A stretch of DNA of 21,455 bases from an uncultured Porphyromonadaceae bacterium (lineage in GTDB: Bacteria; Bacteroidota; Bacteroidia; Bacteroidales; Muribaculaceae). Location of the stretch: positions 1-21,455 of the forward strand of contig CAMWQF010000014.1 in NCBI GenBank assembly GCA_947176285.1. The letters are read 5' to 3'. The position numbers and the translations under genes were made by a program. Below, piece after piece: positions 1 through 7,456 of this stretch. The notes beneath the pieces were generated by a model. It worked only from the letters and a program-made list of their open reading frames with translations. It was not told the DNA's origin and did no database searches. Each line of letters starts with the position of its first letter. Position 1 is the first letter of the stretch.

Positions 1-14
1 AGCAAAAGTAATAG

Positions 15-49
15 ATTGATATAACAGGTTAATTATTGATTAAACAGGT
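15..49 (+). repeat. Direct repeat with 20-bp period
   Basis: Two 15-bp units, ATTGATATAACAGGT (15-29) and ATTGATTAAACAGGT (35-49), differ at two positions and start exactly 20 bp apart. A weaker third relative, ATTGATTATAGGTT, lies at 134-147. Two helical turns between units suits a dimeric DNA-binding protein. The site is about 500 bp from the GH43 start, so it could equally belong to an unseen upstream gene. Confidence 0.45.
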
Positions 50-164
50 AGATTTATGGCCCTCACAAGGCTATTATATGGTAGGTTTTTTTATTCTTGA
101 CCACACTTACAAATAATAGTATATTTAGTAAAGATTGATTATAGGTTTAGTTATTAGGTAGAGT

Positions 165-199
165 TTGTGGCTGATGTGCGTGAAGCATATCAGCCACAA
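165..199 (+). other. Long perfect hairpin, possible transcript end
   Basis: Arms 165-179 and 185-199 pair over 15 bp, with one G-U pair (176/188), around the 5-nt loop GTGAA. The G-U pair forms only in plus-strand RNA, which suggests plus-strand transcription. The sequence after it is CCCTAAAAAC, so there is no U-tract and it is not a classical intrinsic terminator. It may mark the 3' end of an upstream transcript or stabilise it. Confidence 0.55.
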
Positions 200-240
200 C
201 CCTAAAAACAAAGGATGCTCCAAACTAAGCCAAGTCAAAC

Positions 241-270
241 AACGTAAGTAAGCATGCTCCGCATGCGCCC
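241..270 (+). repeat. Palindromic GCATGC repeat, copy 1
   Basis: Core GCATGCTCCGCATGC at 252-266: two GCATGC arms pair around a TCC loop. It is preceded by AACGTAAG and followed by GCCC. The upstream flank GTCAAACAACGTAAG matches the flank of copy 4, more than 16 kb away. One of seven copies in the window. Confidence 0.85.
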
Positions 271-288
271 ACGCGCGTCAAGAATAAA

Positions 289-315
289 GTAATCAAGCAT
301 GCTCCGCATGCGCCC
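289..315 (+). repeat. Palindromic GCATGC repeat, copy 2
   Basis: The core at 297-311 is identical to copy 1. The left part reads GTAATCAA, as in copies 5 and 7. The right flank AGTCAAAAGCAAACTAA (320-336) is the same as that following copy 5 at 19849, so homology reaches beyond the hairpin. Confidence 0.85.
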
Positions 316-522
316 AGCAAAGTCAAAAGCAAACTAAAACAAAATCATAAAAACAAAATTTTAGTATTATAAATGTCGTATGTAGATTAATAATCTGATA
401 GTCAATAAAAAGACAAAAACTATGTTACAAATTCTTATTTATTTGAGACAATATTTTGAGTGTATGCTACGAATAGTGACGTAAATTAAAGCATATCGTG
501 CGTAATATTAGCCAAAGTTGAT

Positions 523-530
523 TAATTTTG
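523..530 (+). promoter_or_regulatory. Candidate -7 promoter element for the GH43 gene
   Basis: TAATTTTG fits the Bacteroidetes -7 consensus TAnnTTTG. It ends 25 bp before the GH43 ATG and would give a short leader. No convincing -33 TTTG/TTG is visible at the expected spacing, so the call rests on one half of the promoter. Confidence 0.4.
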
Positions 531-555
531 CATCTCCAACAATAAAAACAACGAA

Positions 556-2277
556 ATGAAGAAACTGACCAACATCGCAATCGCTCTCGGTTGCTTAGCA
601 ATTCTTCCCGGATGCTCCTCGAAGAAAGCCGGTGTCGCTCCCCAAAGTGCGGTGGCGATATTCGACTCGTTCAGCTACGAAGGCGATGACAATTTCTACA
701 AGGCCAATCCTCTTCCTGATGAAAGTTCATACTACAATCCTGTGCTTGCCGGATGGTATTCCGATCCTTCGATCTGCACTAATGGCAAGGGCGACTATTT
801 CCTCGTGACCTCCACTTTCACGTTCTTCCCCGGCGTGCCTATCTTCCATAGCCGTGACCTCGTCAATTGGGAGCAGATCGGGCATGTTCTGACCCGTGAG
901 TCCCAGTTGGTCAACATGGAGAAGCAGCATGTCAGCGGTGGTATATTTGCCCCCGACATCGCATACAATCCGGCAAACGAAACCTACTACATGGTCACTA
1001 CCAATGTGGGTGCCGGCAATTTCTTCGTAAAGACGAAAGATCCCTATGGAGAGTGGAGCGATCCGATTATGCTTCCTGATGTGGCGGGCATCGACCCCGC
1101 TTTCTTCTTCGATGAGGATGGGAAGGCTTACATTGTCAATAATGATGATGCTCCGGAAGGCAAGGCAGAATATGACGGACATCGCACAGTGCGTGTCGTT
1201 GAATTCGATACCAATACCGACAAATGTGTCGGAGAACGCCGTATCGTTGTCAATAAAGGATGTCGTCCTGAGGAAAAACCAATTTGGTGTGAAGGCCCAC
1301 ATATATATAAGAAAGGTGGCAACTATTATCTGATGACTGCCGAAGGTGGCACCAGCACTTGGCATAGCGAAGTCATTTATAAAGGTCCTACTCCTTTTGG
1401 CCCTTTCTCTGCATGGGAAGAGAATCCGATTCTTACGCAGCGCACTCTCCAGCCGGGACGTGAGAATCCTGTCACTTGTGCCGGACATGCCGACATGGTT
1501 ATGACTCCTGATGGTGACTGGTGGGGAGTGTTCCTTGCTTGCCGTCCGGTTGAGGGGGATAAGGAAAACCTCGGTCGCGAAACTTTCCTTCTTCCGGTGA
1601 ATTGGACTGCCGATGGTTGGCCCCGCTTTGTGGATAACGGTGAGACTGTTCCATTGGTAGGAAGCAAACCTGGCGTCAAGAGATCTGAAAATCTGACATT
1701 CGGCAACTATAGCCGTAAGGATGATTTCAACGACTCTACTCTTGATCATGAATGGATGACACTTCGTGGTCCGGCAGCAGAATATTACTCGCTTTCCGAC
1801 AATCCGGGACATCTCACTGTGAAATGCGCAGATGTCAAGTCGAGCGATAAAGCAGTGCTTCCTTACGTTTGCCGCAGACTCAACCACCATAATTTCAACG
1901 CGTGCACGCACATGACCTTCATTCCCGAAAGCGACTCTCAGCTCGCCGGGATGCTTCTCCTGAAGGATGAGACACATCAATATCTGCTTGCGCGCACTCG
2001 GCATGGCGACTCCCATAAACTGGAAGTGAGAAAGATTGCTGAAGACGGTAGCCACACGATAGCTGAAATTCCGGTCGATGCTGGATTTTCGACTGTGGAT
2101 TTCAAAATATCGGGAAATGGCCTTAAGTATGGTTTCCATTATTCCACCGATGGGGGAAAGAAATGGACTCTTCTTGCCGACGATGTTGATGCAGGCTTCA
2201 CATCAACTGCGGTGGCAGGAGGATTCACAGGTACGGTGGTCGGACTCTACGCCTCAAACGCCGAGAATGTAGACTAA
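556..2277 (+). CDS. GH43 beta-xylosidase/alpha-L-arabinofuranosidase, lipoprotein
   Basis: Predicted exo-acting glycosidase removing xylose or arabinose from xylan oligosaccharides (573 aa). The N-terminus is a lipoprotein signal with lipobox LPGC (Cys20). The five-bladed GH43 propeller spans about residues 58-365. The family triad is visible: Asp70 in YSDPS as base, Asp180 in GIDPAFF as pKa modulator, and Glu246 in WCEGPHIY as acid. Residues ~385-573 look like the GH43-associated concanavalin-like beta-sandwich (opening DDFNDSTL), which often shapes the active site. Residues after Cys20 are SSKKAG, with no acidic surface-export signal, so a periplasmic orientation is inferred. It lies 64 bp before the SusC gene and is probably co-transcribed with it. 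The family is certain; xylosidase versus arabinofuranosidase cannot be decided by eye. Confidence 0.9.
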   Translation: MKKLTNIAIALGCLAILPGCSSKKAGVAPQSAVAIFDSFSYEGDDNFYKANPLPDESSYYNPVLAGWYSDPSICTNGKGDYFLVTSTFTFFPGVPIFHSRDLVNWEQIGHVLTRESQLVNMEKQHVSGGIFAPDIAYNPANETYYMVTTNVGAGNFFVKTKDPYGEWSDPIMLPDVAGIDPAFFFDEDGKAYIVNNDDAPEGKAEYDGHRTVRVVEFDTNTDKCVGERRIVVNKGCRPEEKPIWCEGPHIYKKGGNYYLMTAEGGTSTWHSEVIYKGPTPFGPFSAWEENPILTQRTLQPGRENPVTCAGHADMVMTPDGDWWGVFLACRPVEGDKENLGRETFLLPVNWTADGWPRFVDNGETVPLVGSKPGVKRSENLTFGNYSRKDDFNDSTLDHEWMTLRGPAAEYYSLSDNPGHLTVKCADVKSSDKAVLPYVCRRLNHHNFNACTHMTFIPESDSQLAGMLLLKDETHQYLLARTRHGDSHKLEVRKIAEDGSHTIAEIPVDAGFSTVDFKISGNGLKYGFHYSTDGGKKWTLLADDVDAGFTSTAVAGGFTGTVVGLYASNAENVD

Positions 2278-2341
2278 ACCCCTAAACGCTTAAACAATTA
2301 AACAGAAAATACTTTCCATTATACTTTAATATTTAATAGCG

Positions 2342-5300
2342 ATGAAAAATGTAAAAAGTGCATTTCATTACATTGCGTTGCTTGCGATAATGCTCGTGAC
2401 GGGCGCCCTGTCCGCTCACGCTGACATCGTCAAAGGTAACGTATCCGATGAGACGGGAGAACCTCTTATCGGTGCTACTGTAATGGTTGTCGGAATTCCT
2501 GGCGGTACTGCCACGGATATCGACGGCAACTATTCGATCAATGTGCCTGACATTAAGAAAAATGAACTGAGATTTTCTTATGTCGGCATGGATGAGCAAG
2601 TGATTAAAGTGAATTCTCGCAAGGAGATCAACGTTGTCCTTAAGTCCGGCGAGAACTCTCTTGAAGAGCTCGTGGTAGTAGGCTACGGCCAGCAGAAGAA
2701 GGCTTCTGTGGTCGGCGCTATCGCGACTACTTCAGGCGCAACCCTTGCTAAGACCGGTGGTGTCTCCAGCATCGGTGCTGCCCTCACCGGTAACCTCCCC
2801 GGTGTCACTACAATGGCATCTTCCGGTATGCCTGGTGAAGAAGACCCGCAGATTGTGATCCGTGGCCAGACTTCTTGGAACGGCTCTGATCCTCTCGTGC
2901 TTGTCGATGGTATCGAACGTCCGATGAATTCAGTCGATATCAACTCTGTAGAGTCGATTTCAGTTCTTAAGGATGCATCCGCCACTGCAGTCTATGGTGT
3001 GAAAGGTGCCAACGGTGTAATCCTTATCACTACCAAGCGTGGTCAGGAAGGACGTGCCGAGATCGGTGTCTCTGTCAATGCAGCAATGAAGGTGGTGTCT
3101 AAGCTCCCTGGCCATGAAGGCTCTCCGGAAGCTCTCTATATGCGCAACCGCATCATCGAGCGAGAACTTGGCTTGCAGCCTGATTCTTGGGTGAACATGA
3201 CTCCGATGGATATCATCGAGAAATATCGCAATCCGGCTAACTTGGAAGAGGCTGAACGCTATCCTAATGTTGATTGGCAGAAAGAACTCTTCAAGGATCA
3301 CGCTATGGCTTACAACCCCAACATCAACGTTCGTGGTGGTACAAAGTTCGTGAAATATTATGCAGCCCTCGACTATCTGCATGAAGGTGACCTTTATCGT
3401 GAATATAATGTAGGTCGTGGTTATAAGGGTGGTTTCGGCTACAACCGTATCAACTTCCGTTCAAATCTTGACTTCAAGATCACTCCTACCACCAACTTGA
3501 AAGTGAATCTTTCAGGTTCACATGGCGAGAAGAAAGCCCCATGGGGTCTCGGTGGAAATGACTGGGGTACTACCCAACTTTGGTCAGCAGCTTATAGCTC
3601 ACCACCGGATGCTTTCTTGCCCATCTATTCCGACGGTACTTGGGGTTACTATCCATCAAATACCCAAGGTGCCCCTAACTCAATGCAGCAGGTGGCTACA
3701 GGTGGTATCGGTTACACCACTACTACCCGAATCAATACCGACTTTACTCTTGAGCAGGATCTTAAGTTTATAACTCCGGGTCTTCGCGCAAGCGCAATGA
3801 TTTCCTGGGACAACAATATGCAGGAAGGCAACCGCGGTATCTGGGAAAACTGGTATTCTCCTCAGATGAAATGGATTGATCCTGTCACTGGTGAAACTAC
3901 TTGGGCTCAGACTAAAGAACCTAACGGACTCGAATATAGCGAGGACTTGAAGTGGAGCACTCGTGCCGGTGAAATTAATCAGTGGGCTACCAACCGTTTC
4001 CTTTTCTATCAGGCTCAGTTGTTCTACGGACGCCAGTTTGGCAAACATGATGTTACTGCTATGGGTGTATTCAACCGCAATGAAGTCACTTATGGTTCTG
4101 AATTTACCCGTTATCGTGAGGACTGGGCTTTCCGTGCCACTTATAACTTTGACGAACGCTATTTTGCCGAGTTCAACGGCGCTTACAACGGTTCTGAGAA
4201 GTTCGGACGCGATTACCGTTTCGATTTCTTCCCATCAGGTGCTATCGGATGGCGTATCAGCGAGGAAAAATTCATGAACTGGAGCCGCGGTTGGCTTGAC
4301 AATTTGAAGGTTCGTTACTCTATAGGTCAAGTCGGCGACGACTTTGCCGGCGGTCGATTCCTTTACATGACTCAGTGGGCAGCCGGTGGAAAGGCTAACT
4401 TCTTCCCCAATGGAGAGAGTCCTTACATTTGGTATAAGGAAACTCAGCAAGGTAATCCTGACATCCACTGGGAGAAGGCTCTCAAGCAGAATCTCGGTAT
4501 CGATTTTAATATCTACAACAGTCTCGTGAGCGGTACTATCGAGCTCTTCAAGGAAAGACGTACAGATATCCTCGTTGCTGGTGGCGACCGTGCTATCCCG
4601 TCTTACTTCGGTGGCTCTGCTCCTATGGCAAACCTCGGTCGTGTTGATAGCAAGGGTTATGAACTTGAACTTCGCTTCAACTATACATTTGCCAACAACA
4701 TGCACCTATGGGCAAATCTTAACATGACTCATTCAGAGAATAAAGTTATAGAGAAAGATGACCCCGCTCTGATGGAAGCATATCGTAAGAGTGCAGGTTA
4801 CATGATCGGTCAAGACCGTATTGTCTATGATGCAGGTTATGCCCAGACTTGGGATGACGTTATTGCTATGACACCTCATAACACCAACGACGATCAGAAA
4901 CTCCCGGGACAACCTATCATGGTTGACTTTAATGGTGACGGTGTGATTGACAGTTCTGACTCCACTCCTTATGGCTACAGCGGTATCCCTCAGAATACTT
5001 ACAATGCTACTATCGGATTTGACTGGAAAGGTTGGAGCATTTATCTTCAGATGTATGGTGTGACAAACGTAAACCGCACCGTAGTATTTGAATCATACCG
5101 TGGTAATTTGACTACTCTATTTGCAGGTGTAGATTTCTGGTCTCCCGGTATGGCAGATGCCGATGTTGATCGTCCTCTCCCGGTTTGGAATGCAACTCCA
5201 AGCTACTACAACGGATGGGACAACCGCTACAATCACTACGACGGTTCTTATTTCCGCCTCAAGAATGCTGAAATCGCATACACTTGGACCAGCGGTTGGA

Positions 5301-5476
5301 TCAAGAAGATTGGTTTGAGCAACCTTAAGGTTTACATCAACGGTAACAACCTCCTTCAGTGGAGCCATATGCCTGACGACCGTGAAAGTAACTTCGCTGC
5401 AGGTGGCGGTAACGCATCTCTCGGTGCTTATCCTACAGTGCGTCGTTTCAACCTTGGTATCAAGTTTGACATCTAA
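2342..5476 (+). CDS. xusA: SusC/RagA-family TonB-dependent transporter (first pair, XusA-like)
   Basis: Outer-membrane TonB-dependent channel (1044 aa) for import of xylan oligosaccharides. After a signal peptide (ending about SAHA, residue 27) comes a CarboxypepD_reg-like domain (~29-100; GEPLIGATV, DIDGNYSI). Then come the SusC Ton-box region LEELVVVGYG (108-116), the plug (~118-235, with VLVDGIERP and LKDASATAVYGVKGANGVI) and the 22-strand barrel, ending in RRFNLGIKFDI with a terminal hydrophobic/aromatic strand. The SusD gene starts only 12 bp downstream, as expected for a SusCD pair. The symbol is by synteny with the Prevotella bryantii xus locus (SusC-SusD-SusC-SusD-xusE-GH10), not by alignment. 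Xylan as substrate is inferred from neighbouring GH10, GH43, CE1 and CE6 genes. Confidence 0.92.
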   Translation: MKNVKSAFHYIALLAIMLVTGALSAHADIVKGNVSDETGEPLIGATVMVVGIPGGTATDIDGNYSINVPDIKKNELRFSYVGMDEQVIKVNSRKEINVVLKSGENSLEELVVVGYGQQKKASVVGAIATTSGATLAKTGGVSSIGAALTGNLPGVTTMASSGMPGEEDPQIVIRGQTSWNGSDPLVLVDGIERPMNSVDINSVESISVLKDASATAVYGVKGANGVILITTKRGQEGRAEIGVSVNAAMKVVSKLPGHEGSPEALYMRNRIIERELGLQPDSWVNMTPMDIIEKYRNPANLEEAERYPNVDWQKELFKDHAMAYNPNINVRGGTKFVKYYAALDYLHEGDLYREYNVGRGYKGGFGYNRINFRSNLDFKITPTTNLKVNLSGSHGEKKAPWGLGGNDWGTTQLWSAAYSSPPDAFLPIYSDGTWGYYPSNTQGAPNSMQQVATGGIGYTTTTRINTDFTLEQDLKFITPGLRASAMISWDNNMQEGNRGIWENWYSPQMKWIDPVTGETTWAQTKEPNGLEYSEDLKWSTRAGEINQWATNRFLFYQAQLFYGRQFGKHDVTAMGVFNRNEVTYGSEFTRYREDWAFRATYNFDERYFAEFNGAYNGSEKFGRDYRFDFFPSGAIGWRISEEKFMNWSRGWLDNLKVRYSIGQVGDDFAGGRFLYMTQWAAGGKANFFPNGESPYIWYKETQQGNPDIHWEKALKQNLGIDFNIYNSLVSGTIELFKERRTDILVAGGDRAIPSYFGGSAPMANLGRVDSKGYELELRFNYTFANNMHLWANLNMTHSENKVIEKDDPALMEAYRKSAGYMIGQDRIVYDAGYAQTWDDVIAMTPHNTNDDQKLPGQPIMVDFNGDGVIDSSDSTPYGYSGIPQNTYNATIGFDWKGWSIYLQMYGVTNVNRTVVFESYRGNLTTLFAGVDFWSPGMADADVDRPLPVWNATPSYYNGWDNRYNHYDGSYFRLKNAEIAYTWTSGWIKKIGLSNLKVYINGNNLLQWSHMPDDRESNFAAGGGNASLGAYPTVRRFNLGIKFDI

Positions 5477-5488
5477 CCTCTCAAAAAC

Positions 5489-7429
5489 ATGAAAAAGATA
5501 AAAATTAATATATTAGCCATTCTTGCAGTCCTCCTTGCTTGCGGTTCATTTACAAGCTGCACCGACTATCTCGACAAGGCCCCCGAAAGTGATATCTCTG
5601 AAGATGAGGCTTTCAAGAATTTCAAGAATTTCCAGGGATTTGTGGAAGAACTTTACTTCTGCCTTCCTAACTTCACTACCTGCTATTGGAATAATTCCTT
5701 CAACTGGGGTGAAGATGAGTTTACCGGTATCAATGAGACATACATGATGTGTGATAAGGTTGATAAAGGTGACTTCTGGGGTTGGCAGTCCGAACATGAC
5801 GGATGGGCTTGTGGATTTTTGGATATTGGTTCATTCGATACCGGTAATTACCATGACGTTGGTAAACACCCGACTCTCTGGCAAGGTGCTTGGTATGCTA
5901 TCCGTAAGGCAAATCTTGGTCTCGCAAATCTGGACCGCTTTAATGAAGGCACAAAGGAAGAACATGATATGATCAAAGGTCAGCTTCTTTTCTTCCGTGG
6001 TTTCTATCATTTCCAACTCATGCAATATTTTGGTGGTCTGCCATATATTGATGAAGTGCTTGGAAGCAGTGCCTTGACCAATCCTCGTCTTTCATATGCT
6101 GAATGTGCTGAAAAGGCTGCTGAAGACCTTCGCGCTGCAGCTGACCTCCTCCCAATCAACTGGGATACTACTCTGGCAGGTGCATCTACTAAAGGCAAAA
6201 ACGATCTTCGCATCAATAAGATCATGGCTCTTGGCTATCTTGGCAAAAACCTTCTTTGGGCAGGTTCTCCTCTTATGGTCAACGATCCGAACATTCCGAT
6301 TCATGGTGGTCCAAGTCTTTCTCAGAACTCCTTAGGCTACAATGAAGATTTCTGTAAGCGTGCCGCTGAGGCTTTTGGTGAACTTCTCTCACTTGTAGAA
6401 ACAGGTCAGACTCAATATAAACTTGTTAATTTCAAAGATTATAAGAGTCTCTTCCTTACTCATCAGCAGAGTGGCTTGATGCCGGGATCTACAGAAGCTA
6501 TATATCGTTGTCCGGCTAATGACTGGAACCGTACAAACTGGGGACAAAGCCGCGACTATTGCTCTAAGCCAATCAATGATCAAGGTATCTGTTATCACCC
6601 CACTGCCAACTACGTAAATTATTACGGAATGGCAAATGGCCTTCCTCTTGACGATGCCGATTCCGGTTTTGATAAGGCTCATCCATGGGCAGGCCGTGAC
6701 CCTCGTTTCTATCATGATATCCGTTTTGATGGATGCGACCTTGTTCCTTGTGGCGATGAAGATGCTAAGCCTGTAAGATATGCTCCTCTTTATACTGATG
6801 GCGCTCTCAGAAGCCCGACAGAAGGAAGTCGTTCCGGTTATCTCAACTATAAGTTCATCCGTGATGACTTTAATAAGTGGGATAAAATGGGTGCGGACAA
6901 TTATGGCGCAAACAATCATATGCTGGTTCCTTACATGCGTCTTGCCGATATCTATCTTATGTATGCTGAGGCTGCTTGTAATGCAAAGAACTCCGCTTCA
7001 GGAAAGTCTGATAATTTCTCCAAGACTGCTGAGGAGGCTATAAACACTATCCGCGAACGTGCCGGAGTCTCTCCTGTAAATAGAAAATATACCGGTTCTC
7101 TTGAGAAATTCATGGGTGAGGTTCGTCGCGAACGTGCAGTAGAACTTGCATTTGAGGCTCATCGTTTCACCGACCTTCGTCGCTGGATGCTGATTGATAA
7201 ATATCCTTATAATATCAAGACTTCTCAAGAATTCCAGCGTGCAGGTGGCACTAATGATAAAGATTCTTCTGTCGGTATCAACAAGAATGATCCAACTAAG
7301 AATGAAGTCATAGGTTGGTCGGAAAAAGTGGTGGTAGAACGTAATCTCAGTTCAAAGCACTACTGGCTTCCCTTGAAAGTTAAAGACGTATCAATGTATC
7401 CGGAATTCTATCAGAACCCCGGCTGGTGA
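5489..7429 (+). CDS. xusB: SusD/RagB-family surface glycan-binding lipoprotein (first pair, XusB-like)
   Basis: Surface lipoprotein (646 aa) that caps the first SusC channel and delivers glycan to it. The signal peptide ends at lipobox FTSC (Cys24), followed by TDYLDKAPE, the usual SusD N-terminus with acidic residues near the lipidated Cys. The TPR-like helical region includes GQLLFFRGFYHFQLMQYFGG (164-183). The C-terminal SusD signature has YLMYAEAACN, then RRERAVELAFEAHRFTDLRR at ~544-564, and the chain ends in YQNPGW. At 646 aa it is on the long side for SusD. Sugar-binding aromatics cannot be picked without a structure. The gene sits between two SusC genes with gaps of 12 and 27 bp, so it is tightly operonic. 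Confidence 0.92.
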   Translation: MKKIKINILAILAVLLACGSFTSCTDYLDKAPESDISEDEAFKNFKNFQGFVEELYFCLPNFTTCYWNNSFNWGEDEFTGINETYMMCDKVDKGDFWGWQSEHDGWACGFLDIGSFDTGNYHDVGKHPTLWQGAWYAIRKANLGLANLDRFNEGTKEEHDMIKGQLLFFRGFYHFQLMQYFGGLPYIDEVLGSSALTNPRLSYAECAEKAAEDLRAAADLLPINWDTTLAGASTKGKNDLRINKIMALGYLGKNLLWAGSPLMVNDPNIPIHGGPSLSQNSLGYNEDFCKRAAEAFGELLSLVETGQTQYKLVNFKDYKSLFLTHQQSGLMPGSTEAIYRCPANDWNRTNWGQSRDYCSKPINDQGICYHPTANYVNYYGMANGLPLDDADSGFDKAHPWAGRDPRFYHDIRFDGCDLVPCGDEDAKPVRYAPLYTDGALRSPTEGSRSGYLNYKFIRDDFNKWDKMGADNYGANNHMLVPYMRLADIYLMYAEAACNAKNSASGKSDNFSKTAEEAINTIRERAGVSPVNRKYTGSLEKFMGEVRRERAVELAFEAHRFTDLRRWMLIDKYPYNIKTSQEFQRAGGTNDKDSSVGINKNDPTKNEVIGWSEKVVVERNLSSKHYWLPLKVKDVSMYPEFYQNPGW

Positions 7430-7456
7430 TAATAACCCCATAATTACATTTGTATA

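Larger units (their letters stand above)
1..555. other. Intergenic region upstream of the GH43 gene
   Basis: This 555-bp AT-rich stretch has no credible gene on either strand. It holds a direct repeat with 20-bp spacing (15-49), a strong hairpin (165-199), two copies of the palindromic GCATGC repeat (241-270 and 289-315), a small AT-rich dyad (384-396, arms AGATTA and TAATCT around one A) and a candidate promoter (523-530). The left part is probably the 3' flank of an unseen upstream gene. The right part, from about 320 to 555, is probably the regulatory region of the xylan locus. A regulator-binding site for an HTCS-type sensor would be expected here, but none can be named from sequence. Confidence 0.7.

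Noticed and set aside
241..315. CRISPR array from the regularly looking GCATGC repeats
   Set aside because: The units are few, scattered over the window, in both orientations, unevenly spaced and have no cas genes nearby.
727..2139. Long open frame (470 codons) on the minus strand opposite GH43
   Set aside because: GH43 on the plus strand has signal peptide, catalytic triad and full domain match. The minus-strand frame has no recognisable domain and is a by-product of codon bias.
2278..2341. Separate promoter for the first SusC gene
   Set aside because: The 64-bp gap has TACTTTCC and TACTTTAA but no good TAnnTTTG match and no terminator after GH43, so co-transcription is simpler.
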